NCBI GenBank assembly: GCA_025929535.1
Contig: JAICLZ010000003.1
Coordinates: forward strand, 53,535-117,534
DNA: 64,000 nt
Direction of reading: 5' to 3'
Source of the DNA: Gemmatimonadaceae bacterium
GTDB lineage: Bacteria; Gemmatimonadota; Gemmatimonadetes; Gemmatimonadales; Gemmatimonadaceae
The position numbers and the translations under genes were made by a program. The notes under the pieces were generated by a model. The model saw only the letters and a program-made list of their open reading frames with translations, did no database searches and was not told the origin of the DNA. Each line of letters begins with the position of its first letter. Within the stretch, counting starts at the first letter, position 1. Shown here one piece after another: positions 35,636 to 43,110 of this stretch.

Positions 35636-36006
35636 CGAGCGCCGGTTGCGAGAGGATGAGCGGTCGAGTCGAACTGCAACTGCTATTTGACTGGAAGCGG
35701 CAGGCGTGTACGGTGGTTTGCTTCGGTTGCTTCAGTTGCCAACCAAGGAAATAACACTCTCCATGCGCACCGCCACATCGCCGAGCACCGATTCAATTGG
35801 TTGTCCGTTTTCTTATCCGTCAAATCCGTTCAATTCGTATGTCCAAAGTTGTTGATGCCTGCCTCGTGCGCGCCTGACCAGAACGGCAACAGCCGCTCGG
35901 GCTGACTCTAACAATTGGGGAATACGGAGAAAAAACGGATTGAACGAATTCAACGGAGAAGGCAAAACCAGACAGAATGATGCTCGAAACAGCGCGACGA
36001 ACGAGT
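35636..36006. repeat. Intergenic region with imperfect inverted CCGTT-rich element
   Basis: About 370 bases without a gene, clearly A+T-richer than its surroundings. CGTTCAATTCGT at 35827-35838 recurs inverted as ACGGATTGAACG at 35935-35946, differing at one base, and further TCCGT/ACGGA words cluster around both copies (35803-35838 and 35921-35956). It follows acs and the 3' end of a GNAT gene, so both genes point into it. It could be a member of an interspersed repeat family or a convergent termination region. No U-rich terminator was found. Confidence 0.5.
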
Positions 36007-36528
36007 TCAACTCCCAATGCGCTTCCAGTACAACCGTGTCCCCGTGAGCTCGCCGAACGGCGTCAGCGCGTAGTCCGGAATTTCGCCCGCGAACGTGTAG
36101 CCGTGGCGCTCGTATAGTTGCGACGCGCCGTCGATCGTCGCAGTGTCGAGTACGAGAAGTGTGCGCTTTCGTTCTGCCGCGCGTCGCTCGGCCTCCTGCA
36201 GAAGCGCACTCGCGATTCCGCGATGGCGATGGCTCGGGCGCGTCATCATCTTCGCGATCTCGGCGCGGTGGGGCTGGTTGGGAGGGCAGTCGAGCAGCAG
36301 TGTCACCGTGCCCGCCAGCACGTCGTCGGCGAAGGCGCCGAGGATGATGCGCTCACCGCGATCGGCGGCGGCGAGTGCGTTGCCCCAGAATGCGAGTGCG
36401 CGCTCGGGCGCGAGCGGGTGCAGGAAGCTCACCGAGCCGTTGTTCGCGACCACCTCGATCATCAATGCGCTGAGCGCCTCGCTAATCGTCGGCGAGGCGC
36501 TCAGGGTCTTGATCCGGATGTCGGACAC
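36007..36528 (-). CDS. GNAT-family N-acetyltransferase
   Basis: A 173-residue acetyltransferase with the acetyl-CoA loop PSHRHRGIASALLQEAE and the end pattern LYERHGYTFAGEIPDYALTP. Relatives acetylate small amines, antibiotics or protein N-termini. It is 15 bases after the stop of the next small gene on the same strand, so they may form one unit. Confidence 0.88.
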   Translation of the reverse strand: MSDIRIKTLSASPTISEALSALMIEVVANNGSVSFLHPLAPERALAFWGNALAAADRGERIILGAFADDVLAGTVTLLLDCPPNQPHRAEIAKMMTRPSHRHRGIASALLQEAERRAAERKRTLLVLDTATIDGASQLYERHGYTFAGEIPDYALTPFGELTGTRLYWKRIGS

Positions 36529-36543
36529 GTTCGTCCGCAGCCG

Positions 36544-36921
36544 TCAGGCGCGGCGAATGGTGCGCACTCGCGCGTCGGATGCATCGTCGAGGCGGAGCGG
36601 CGGGCGCCCCGTCTCCTCCGGGCGAGCGCTTTCCGGAGCGCGGCGGTGATAGGGCACGAGATCCTCGCCAAGCACCACCAGGGTGCGCGTGACGACGGTG
36701 CTCGCGAGTGGCTCCGGAATGCCCATCACGCGCACGTACGTCTCGATCGCGCGGTCGAAGGGAAGGTCCTCGGCGAGGTTGTCGACGAACATGAGCGCAT
36801 TCTCGACGTGCGCCTGCACGATCGACTCCTCGGCGCGCGCCTGCGCGAGTCGCAACCGCTTGTCAGCGGAGGGGTTGAGCTTTCTGGAAAATATTCGTTC
36901 AGGGAACAGCTGTCCGAGCAT
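36544..36921 (-). CDS. Hypothetical protein
   Basis: A 125-residue, mostly helical, charged soluble protein from ATG 36921. It has a helical middle (AEESIVQAHVENALMFVDNL) and a helix-rich second half, with an arginine-rich tail. The family is not recognised. The open frame extends further upstream but those codons look non-coding. Confidence 0.55.
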   Translation of the reverse strand: MLGQLFPERIFSRKLNPSADKRLRLAQARAEESIVQAHVENALMFVDNLAEDLPFDRAIETYVRVMGIPEPLASTVVTRTLVVLGEDLVPYHRRAPESARPEETGRPPLRLDDASDARVRTIRRA

Positions 36922-37179
36922 TCGTGCTCCGATTGAAGACACCCTCCGTTTGGGCGCTGCTCTGCCATGCGGACAGAAGAGGCATAGCGCGTACCATCGC
37001 GCTTCCCTCACTTATTAAACGACGGAAGGCCTCAAACCGCCACCAATTGTATCACTCGTCGCCTGCACCGTCCATACGAATGGGCGCGCCGCGAGGTGTC
37101 ACTTGGAAGATGAACGCTCGAGTGCAACCTTTTGTTTGCATGGGCGTTCGGGTGAGTTGACCTCATCACACAGGTTGCT

Positions 37180-38145
37180 GTGAAGGCACTACGCTTTGAT
37201 CGGCTGGGAAGCCTCGACGCACTCCGGGTCGCCGAAGTGCCGCCGCCCATGCCATGCGAGAACGAGGTGCTCGTGCGCGTGCGCGCCGCCGGCGTGAATC
37301 CGAGCGACGTGAAGAACGTGCTCGGACGGTTTCACGAGACGACACTTCCGCGCACCCCCGGGCGCGACTTCGCCGGCGTCGTCGTGTCGGGGCCGGAGGA
37401 GTGGATTGCCCGCGAGGTGTGGGGTACCGGCGCGGAGCTGGGCTTCACGCACGAAGGGACGCACGCTGAGTACATCGCCCTGCCGATGGGCGGGCTGTCG
37501 CTCAAGCCAGCGTCGCTCTCCTTTGCGCTCGCCGCGAGCTGCGGCGTGCCCTACACCACGGCGTGGAATGCGCTGCGCCGCGGAGGGCTCGTCGTCGCGG
37601 ATCGAAAGCTCGTGGTGGTGGGCGTGGGCGCCGTCGGAAGCGCCGCGATTGCGCTCGCGCGCGTGCTGGGCACCACGCGCATGCTCGCGGCCGTGCGCGA
37701 GGCCGATCTCACCGAGTCGCTGCGCGCATCCGGAGTGCCCATCATCCTGCTCACCGACGCGACGGCGTTCGCGAGCGAAGTGAGGGCGCACTTTCCTGGT
37801 GGCGCGGATCTCGTGCTCGACACGACCGGCTACTGGGTGGATGCGGCAGTGGGCGCGATCGCGGAGTTCGGGCGGATCGCGACCATCGCGGCGCCGCAGG
37901 ATGGACACGTGAACTTCCCCCTGCTCGATCTCTACCGCACGGGCGGCGTGCTCGTGGGCATCAACTCGCTGCTCTACGATGCGGAGGCGTGCGCGGAGAT
38001 GCTCCAGCCCATCATGGATGCCTTCGACAACGACCAGATTCCGCCGCCAAATGCGGTGAGCGAGGCATCGCTCGACGAGGGCCCGGATGTGTACCGCGCG
38101 ATCGACGCGGGGAGCTCGGAGAAGTTCGTGTTCGTGATACCCTGA
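37180..38145 (+). CDS. Zinc-independent alcohol dehydrogenase-like (MDR) reductase
   Basis: A 321-residue medium-chain dehydrogenase/reductase from GTG 37180. The N-terminal GroES-like domain includes VRVRAAGVNPSDVKNVLG and the PRTPGRDFAGVV turn typical of quinone-oxidoreductase branches. The NAD(P) site is VVVGVGAVGSAAI. The usual catalytic zinc cysteine is absent, so it is a quinone or enone reductase rather than an alcohol dehydrogenase. Confidence 0.87.
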   Translation: MKALRFDRLGSLDALRVAEVPPPMPCENEVLVRVRAAGVNPSDVKNVLGRFHETTLPRTPGRDFAGVVVSGPEEWIAREVWGTGAELGFTHEGTHAEYIALPMGGLSLKPASLSFALAASCGVPYTTAWNALRRGGLVVADRKLVVVGVGAVGSAAIALARVLGTTRMLAAVREADLTESLRASGVPIILLTDATAFASEVRAHFPGGADLVLDTTGYWVDAAVGAIAEFGRIATIAAPQDGHVNFPLLDLYRTGGVLVGINSLLYDAEACAEMLQPIMDAFDNDQIPPPNAVSEASLDEGPDVYRAIDAGSSEKFVFVIP

Positions 38146-38170
38146 GCGCGCGCGAGCACGCGCGCGTGCG

Positions 38171-38599
38171 CTACTCCGCGCGGCTCACCGCGCGCAGATC
38201 CGCGACGCTCAGTGCGAAGATCACCACCCAGAGCAGCGCGGACGACACGCACCAGATACAGATGGCGCGAATCACGAACAGCTCCTGATAGGTGAGAAAG
38301 GCCGAGAAGAGCACACTCCACGCGGAGAGCGCGACGATCGTGCGCGCTATCGGAATGCTGCTCTCGTGCGCCTCGCCGCTGCCGACCATCGCGAGCAGGA
38401 GCAGCGCGACGTATGCGGCGAGTCCCCATGCGGCGATGGGAAGGCCGAGCAGCATCGACCACCTGCTCGTGTTCACCGTTTCGCACGAGCCGATGGAGCA
38501 GCTGAGCACACCGATCACGCCGATCTTGTAGAGCGTGAGATAGAGCGCGATGCAGACGCCGACCACCGCGAGCAGCGCGAGTGTCTGGCGGCGGCTCAC
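38171..38599 (-). CDS. Vitamin K epoxide reductase-like protein (VKOR)
   Basis: A 142-residue membrane protein with four helices. The periplasmic loop pair is C34/C39 (LSCSIGSCETV) and the active-site pair is C114-x2-C117 (CIWC). Bacterial VKOR reoxidises a DsbA-type partner using quinone, replacing DsbB. It starts at GTG 38599 in the stop of the DsbA-like gene (GTGA), so the two form a coupled disulfide-forming pair. Confidence 0.93.
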   Translation of the reverse strand: MSRRQTLALLAVVGVCIALYLTLYKIGVIGVLSCSIGSCETVNTSRWSMLLGLPIAAWGLAAYVALLLLAMVGSGEAHESSIPIARTIVALSAWSVLFSAFLTYQELFVIRAICIWCVSSALLWVVIFALSVADLRAVSRAE

Positions 38600-39399
38600 T
38601 TCGTGGAGCCCTTGGTCGCGCTCCCGGCAGCAGGCTTGGGCGCGGCCGAATCCGGCTTGGCCGCAACCGGCGCTTCCTTCGCCGCGCTGTCCACGTACGC
38701 CTTGAAGGCGTCGTAGCTCATCGCGCCCGGGATCTGCCGCTTGCCGATGACGAACGTCGGCGTGGACTGCACGTTGCGGCGAACGCCCTCCGCCTGATTG
38801 GCGAGAATGCGCGACTGGTGCGCCTGCGAGTCGAAGCACTTCTCCCACGTGTCGGTGTTCATCCCGAGCGCCTTCACGTAGCCGAGGAAGACCTTCTTCG
38901 GATTGTCCTTGTTGTCCGACTCGCCGTTCCACTCGGGCTGATTGCGGAAGAGCTCATCGTGCATCTCCCAGAACTTGCCCTGGTCCGCGGCACACGCGGC
39001 GGCGTTGGACGCGGCCATCGTGTTCTTGTGCATGGGGAGCGGGAAGTCGAAGAAGCGATAGCTCGCGAGCCCCGTGTTCACGATGCGGTTGCGCACGTCG
39101 GGCTCGGTGATCACGGCGAAGTTGCCGCACGCGGGGCACTCGAAGTCGGCGAACTCCAGGATCTGGACGGGCGCGTTCGGATTGCCCATCAGGTAGCCCT
39201 CGGCCTGCGCGGCCGTCACCGGTACCGTGGTCACGTTCGCGATCGCGCGCGGCGCACGCGCGGCGCGCACGATGAAGATCGCGCCGACCACGATCACGAG
39301 AGCCAGAGCCATGTAGAAGCGTTGCGACGAGTTGCCTCGCTGCTTGTTCACCACGCCGGGTCGTCGTCCTCGTCCGCCGTCCACTCCTTTGTTTGCCAT
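38596..39399 (-). CDS. DsbA-like thioredoxin-fold protein
   Basis: A 267-residue membrane-anchored protein: a basic N-terminus, one helix (about residues 29-46), then a thioredoxin-fold domain with CPAC (C88-C91) in FADFECPACGNF. Its substrates would be secreted proteins, and VKOR downstream would reoxidise it. A proline/alanine/serine-rich tail closes the protein. The start at ATG 39399 overlaps the next upstream gene by 52 bases; a GTG at about 39354 is an alternative. Confidence 0.88.
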   Translation of the reverse strand: MANKGVDGGRGRRPGVVNKQRGNSSQRFYMALALVIVVGAIFIVRAARAPRAIANVTTVPVTAAQAEGYLMGNPNAPVQILEFADFECPACGNFAVITEPDVRNRIVNTGLASYRFFDFPLPMHKNTMAASNAAACAADQGKFWEMHDELFRNQPEWNGESDNKDNPKKVFLGYVKALGMNTDTWEKCFDSQAHQSRILANQAEGVRRNVQSTPTFVIGKRQIPGAMSYDAFKAYVDSAAKEAPVAAKPDSAAPKPAAGSATKGSTK

Positions 39400-39653
39400 T
39401 GGCTCTCGCTTCTCTTTTGGGCATCGTCCACGATTCGGCGATTTTCGGCGATATCGGGCGTGTCGTATGTGGCGCGCACTTCGTAGTGAAAGAGCTCGCT
39501 GCGAATGTCGCCGATGCGCTTCGTCAGCTCGCCGGCATAGCGCAGGAGCTCGCCTCGCGCATCCAGCTCACCGATGCGCGCGGCCAGCTCGCGCAATAAC
39601 GCCTCGAGCTTGCGCGCTCGCTTGTCGTCGTACGTTTCCTCGGGTTCCGACAT
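39348..39653 (-). CDS. Small helical protein of unknown function
   Basis: A 101-residue highly charged protein, likely largely coiled-coil (ARKLEALLRELAARIGELDA). It starts at ATG 39653 and overlaps the 5' end of the DsbA-like gene by 52 bases in a different frame. No family recognised. The acidic C-terminus ends DEDDDPAW. Confidence 0.65.
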   Translation of the reverse strand: MSEPEETYDDKRARKLEALLRELAARIGELDARGELLRYAGELTKRIGDIRSELFHYEVRATYDTPDIAENRRIVDDAQKRSESQWQTKEWTADEDDDPAW

Positions 39654-39843
39654 GCTGCTGCCTCGGGTGGAGCACGGCCCGCACACACGGCCGTTCCGCG
39701 CGTCGCTCTCGAATTCCCGAAAGCTAGGGGGAGGATGATGTTGCGCAAGCAACCGTAGCCTGCTGTAGCTTTCATTTTTCGCGACCTCTTCGGAGTCTCA
39801 CATACAAGCCGACATTCTCCGGGTTCCGGCCGGCGGCGGCGCC

Positions 39844-40638
39844 TTGCACGTCGAGCGGTTCGGACATGGCGGGCAGCCGGTGCTGCTCATCCACGGATTC
39901 CCCACGTCGAGCTTTCTCTGGCGAGCCATCGCGCCGCGGCTCGCCGAATCGGGGCACACTGCGCTCGCCATCGATCTGCTGGGCTACGGCGAATCCGACC
40001 GTCCGCTCGACGGCGACTACTCGATCGCGGCGCAGGCGGAGCACATCGACCGCGTGATGACCGCGCTCAGAATACCTCGCGCGGCGATCGTGGGCATCGA
40101 TGCGGGCGGCGGCGTCGCCCAGCGGCTCGCGGTCACGCGGCCCACGCGCGTGGGGGCGCTGATGCTGATCAACAGCGTCGGCTTCGACGAATGCCCCGCG
40201 CGCGACGTGAAGGTGGTGCAGCGCGAGACGGCGCGCTTCACCTTCCGGCTGACGCGGGGCATGCTGGGCGCCGCGCAGCTGCTCCGGCGCGTGCTCGAGG
40301 GGAGCGTGGCAGACCGCGAACGCATGCCCGCCCGGCTCGTGGCGCGCTACCTGGCCCCGTACGTCGGGAGCGAGGGGGTGATGCACCTGCTGTCCGTCGC
40401 GCGGGCGCTCCGGGCCGAGGACGTGGCCGATCTCGCGCTCAGGACGATCGCGGTGCCGACCACGATCGTGTGGGGGGAAGCGGACCAGTGGCTCGACAGC
40501 GGCATGGGAGAGCGGCTGCAGGGAGCGATTCCCGGGAGCGTGCTCGTCAAGTTGCCGGGGGTAGCGCGGCTCGTCCCGGAAGAGTCACCCGAGACGTTGA
40601 CGCAGCTGATCGATGAGCTCGTCCGGCGCGGGACGTGA
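39844..40638 (+). CDS. Alpha/beta-hydrolase
   Basis: A 264-residue hydrolase with the oxyanion-hole HGFPTSSFLWR near the start. In the strand before helix C the nucleophile elbow reads G-I-D-A-G (VGIDAGGGVAQ), so aspartate replaces serine, as in haloalkane dehalogenases and epoxide hydrolases. The start is uncertain: TTG 39844 is the first ordinary start codon, but conserved-looking residues (ILRVPAGGGA) precede it and an in-frame stop lies at 39766. The late VWGEADQW acid and the C-terminal end (no clear histidine) leave the triad incomplete. Confidence 0.8.
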   Translation: MHVERFGHGGQPVLLIHGFPTSSFLWRAIAPRLAESGHTALAIDLLGYGESDRPLDGDYSIAAQAEHIDRVMTALRIPRAAIVGIDAGGGVAQRLAVTRPTRVGALMLINSVGFDECPARDVKVVQRETARFTFRLTRGMLGAAQLLRRVLEGSVADRERMPARLVARYLAPYVGSEGVMHLLSVARALRAEDVADLALRTIAVPTTIVWGEADQWLDSGMGERLQGAIPGSVLVKLPGVARLVPEESPETLTQLIDELVRRGT

Positions 40639-40733
40639 CCATTCGTTGCAACAACTCGAGCGAATCATTCGTTTGGTAGAATGACAATGCGAAAGCGCTT
40701 ATATTTACACGACTTCCACACCCAACAGGATGC

Positions 40734-41018
40734 ATGGCCAATAACATTAGAAATCGCCGGAAAGAGGTGAGCGTTCCAACGCCGTTCGAACAAGCACGAG
40801 ATGAGATGTTCCAGCAGGTGATTCGGTGCGGGGTGCCTCAGGCGACTCCAGAGCACCAGGAAGAGTGGTTCAACGACACGATGGCGTATCTCGAGGATCG
40901 TTATCACGAGCTGACGAAGGACCAGCTGGCAGAGCTCCGGACGCTGGGTCTTCGCTTCTCGCAGCCCCCCAAGTCGCGAATCGAAAGCGAGCCGGTCGAC
41001 GCCGCGACGGCTGCCTGA
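40734..41018 (+). CDS. Small conserved-looking protein of unknown function
   Basis: A 94-residue soluble helical protein starting at ATG 40734, with an acidic helix-forming middle (HQEEWFNDTMAYLEDRYHEL). It follows an A+T-rich stretch with a TATATT at 40700-40705 that could be a -10 box, though no well-placed -35 is seen. No family recognised. Confidence 0.65.
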   Translation: MANNIRNRRKEVSVPTPFEQARDEMFQQVIRCGVPQATPEHQEEWFNDTMAYLEDRYHELTKDQLAELRTLGLRFSQPPKSRIESEPVDAATAA

Positions 41019-41110
41019 TCTCGGAGATCCCTGCTTCTTAGACGCACCGCCCCTGCGCTGTACGCGTGGGGGCTTCGTTCATCCGGGGAGCTCGAAGAGC
41101 GCGACGCGCG

Positions 41111-41575
41111 CTAGGGTGCGCGCCGAACGCCGGCGCCCAGGCGAAATCCGCCGCCCAACCCGGCCTCGATGAACGGGATCGCATGTTTCCATCTGGGCGC
41201 GTTGACGCCCACTACCACGATCGCGACGGCGCGCCAGTCCGCCGACCTGTCGTAGCGCGCGCCCACGCCGCCGCCCGCGTACGGCGTCCAGCGCATGAGG
41301 CGCCGCGGATCGAGCAGGAAGTGCACGATGGCATCTCCGCGCGCGCTGAAGCTCGCACCGGCTCCCCCGCCGAACGCGGGCCCCGCGGCCGCCGCGAGCT
41401 CGAGATGCAACTCGGGCGAGAACGCGATGTCCAGCCCGAGCGCGCCCTGGAGCGCACTGCGGTGCGCGATGAAGGCGTCGACGCGTGCTTCGGGCTCGAT
41501 GCGTTGCGCGTACAGCACCGGCGTCGCCGCGCAGCTCAGGAACGACGCGACGACGGCCATTCGCGTCGCTCGCAT
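41111..41575 (-). CDS. Secreted, outer-membrane-like protein of unknown function
   Basis: A 154-residue protein with a signal peptide (MRATRMAVVASFLSCAATPV, cleavage near YAQR) and a glycine/aromatic-rich body with alternating strands (TPYAGGGVGARYD, FIEAGLGGGFRLG). This suggests a small beta-barrel or lipocalin-like protein. Its ATG sits in the pgsA-like stop (TGATG). Confidence 0.72.
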   Translation of the reverse strand: MRATRMAVVASFLSCAATPVLYAQRIEPEARVDAFIAHRSALQGALGLDIAFSPELHLELAAAAGPAFGGGAGASFSARGDAIVHFLLDPRRLMRWTPYAGGGVGARYDRSADWRAVAIVVVGVNAPRWKHAIPFIEAGLGGGFRLGAGVRRAP

Positions 41576-42099
41576 CACGCCCGCGCGCGTTGGCGCTCGA
41601 GCAGCAGCGTGTAGTCGACCACCGCCCACACGCTCGCGGCCCCGACCAGCCAGATCAGCGGGTGCAGAGCCCCAAGGTGCAGCACGAGCGCGAGCACCGT
41701 CGCGAGTTGAAGCACCGTCACGACTTTCCCCGATATGCGCGCCTTGAAGTTCTTGGGATCGAGACCGGAGAGCAGGTACGCCACGATGAAGCCGATCGCC
41801 GTCGCGAAATCGCGAAGCAGAATGACGAAGAACTCGAGTGTCGAGAGCTCCCCGGCCAGGAGAAAGGCGGAGATCGCGACGAGCACGAAGGTCTTGTCGG
41901 CGATAGGGTCGAGCAGGGCGCCGAGCCGGGTGGTCTGGTGCCGGCGCGCGAGCCAGCCGTCGAGCACGTCGGTGAGCGACGCGGCACCGATGAGGGCCAC
42001 GCGCACCGGCGTCTGCTCGCTGGCGAGAAACGCGGCCGCGAGGGGGAATCGCGAGGCCGAGAGCAGATTGGGCAGTGTGAGAACCGGGAGGCGGCGCAC
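41575..42099 (-). CDS. CDP-alcohol phosphatidyltransferase (PgsA-like)
   Basis: A 174-residue membrane enzyme with the family signature D-x2-DG-x2-AR-x7-G-x3-D-x3-D, read in DVLDGWLARRHQTTRLGALL followed by DPIAD. It joins CDP-diacylglycerol to an alcohol; the LDPIADK end favours phosphatidylglycerophosphate synthase. GTG 42099 puts the conserved LTLPNLLS at residue 7. It is divergent from the cNMP-binding gene. Confidence 0.88.
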   Translation of the reverse strand: MRRLPVLTLPNLLSASRFPLAAAFLASEQTPVRVALIGAASLTDVLDGWLARRHQTTRLGALLDPIADKTFVLVAISAFLLAGELSTLEFFVILLRDFATAIGFIVAYLLSGLDPKNFKARISGKVVTVLQLATVLALVLHLGALHPLIWLVGAASVWAVVDYTLLLERQRARA

Positions 42100-42200
42100 G
42101 ACGCAAGTTACACGTGCGCCGTGAGTGCCTGCCAGATTTGGTTCGACAGGCGTGGAACCACTTGTCGTAGCTCCTGCGGTGGCTCGCTCGTCATTGGAGC

Positions 42201-42665
42201 ATGTCCGCCACTCTCGAGCTGCTGCGCCCAATCCCGCTGTTCACGTCGCTCTCACAGGAGGAGCTCGAAAGGATCGCGGAGCTGTGCGAAACGAGGAGCT
42301 GGGAGTCGGGAGAGTACATCTTTCACGAGGGTGAGCCGGGAAACCGGCTGTTCATCATCGTGGAGGGCAGCGTGCGCATCAGCCGGGAGATTCCGGGCGC
42401 CGGCGAGGAGGCGCTCGCGGTGCTCAAGCGCGGCGCGCTGTTCGGCGAGATGGCCGTGTTCGACAAGAGCGAGCGCTCGACCGATGCGATCTCGCACAGC
42501 GGCACAACGGCGCTCACGATCTCGCGCAGCGAGCTCGAGATGCTGCTCGAGTTCAACCGCGATCTGGCGTACAAGGTGCTATGGGCAGTGGTGCGAATGT
42601 TGAGCGGGAGATTGCGGTCGACGAACGACTCGTTGAAGTCGTTCCTGGCGCTGTCGATGTTCTAG
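42201..42665 (+). CDS. Cyclic-nucleotide-binding domain protein
   Basis: A 154-residue single-domain protein of the CRP ligand-binding fold (LFTSLSQEELERIAEL, GEPGNRLFIIVEGSVRI, RGALFGEMAVFDKSERSTDA). The phosphate-binding cassette is GEMAVFDKSERST, which keeps the E but has S-E-R-S rather than R-x-A. There is no DNA-binding domain, so it is a sensor or a partner subunit. Confidence 0.9.
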   Translation: MSATLELLRPIPLFTSLSQEELERIAELCETRSWESGEYIFHEGEPGNRLFIIVEGSVRISREIPGAGEEALAVLKRGALFGEMAVFDKSERSTDAISHSGTTALTISRSELEMLLEFNRDLAYKVLWAVVRMLSGRLRSTNDSLKSFLALSMF

Positions 42666-42741
42666 CGCGGGTAGTACTCCGGGCGCAACTCGATCCCTCC
42701 GGCACCATCGTGCATCCTCGGTCGTCACGCAGCGCGGTCAT

Positions 42742-43110
42742 GTGAGCCAAGTGCAATCGCCTCCCAGCAACGATCACCAGTTCACCCAGATCACCGCCGA
42801 CCTCTCCGGAGTCGCGGCGTCCTCGCTGCGCGACGCGACCGCGCTCACGGGTCTTCTCATCGCCGCCGCCGGCGCGGCGGGCTTCGCCACCATCGGCGCG
42901 CCCGTGGTGCGCGAGCTTCCCGATGGCGAAGTAGCTGCCGTGCTCTTTCTCGACGCGTGCCACATCACGCTGCGCACCCTCCCCGAGCGGGAGATGCTGC
43001 TGCTCGACATCCTCGCGCCCGCCACGCGCGACTCGCAGAAAGCGCTGGACGTGTTCACCCGCAGGCTCGCGCCGAAGAAGCTGCGCAGCGAGACACGCAC
43101 GCGCGGATGA
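42742..43110 (+). CDS. SpeD-like protein lacking the processing serine
   Basis: A 122-residue protein with the fold pattern of bacterial AdoMet decarboxylase (SpeD). The region that should read ESH-L-x-I-H-T-W-P-E reads ACHITLRTLPE (A72, C73, H74). The serine that makes the pyruvoyl group is Cys73, the catalytic histidine is Arg78, and the cysteine after the next strand is Pro93 (DILAPA). It therefore cannot make a classical pyruvoyl enzyme. It is translationally coupled to the next membrane protein (ATGA) and starts at GTG 42742. Confidence 0.7.
   Translation: MSQVQSPPSNDHQFTQITADLSGVAASSLRDATALTGLLIAAAGAAGFATIGAPVVRELPDGEVAAVLFLDACHITLRTLPEREMLLLDILAPATRDSQKALDVFTRRLAPKKLRSETRTRG

Noticed and set aside
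40673..40705. Promoter before the 94-residue unknown gene (TTGGTA and TATATT)
   Set aside because: The spacer is 21 bases, too long for a sigma-70 promoter; only the TATATT is mentioned as a possible -10 box.
42957..43106. An upstream extension of the membrane-protein frame from 42957
   Set aside because: That stretch overlaps the SpeD-like gene in another frame and reads arginine/alanine-rich; the ATG at 43107 is the natural start.
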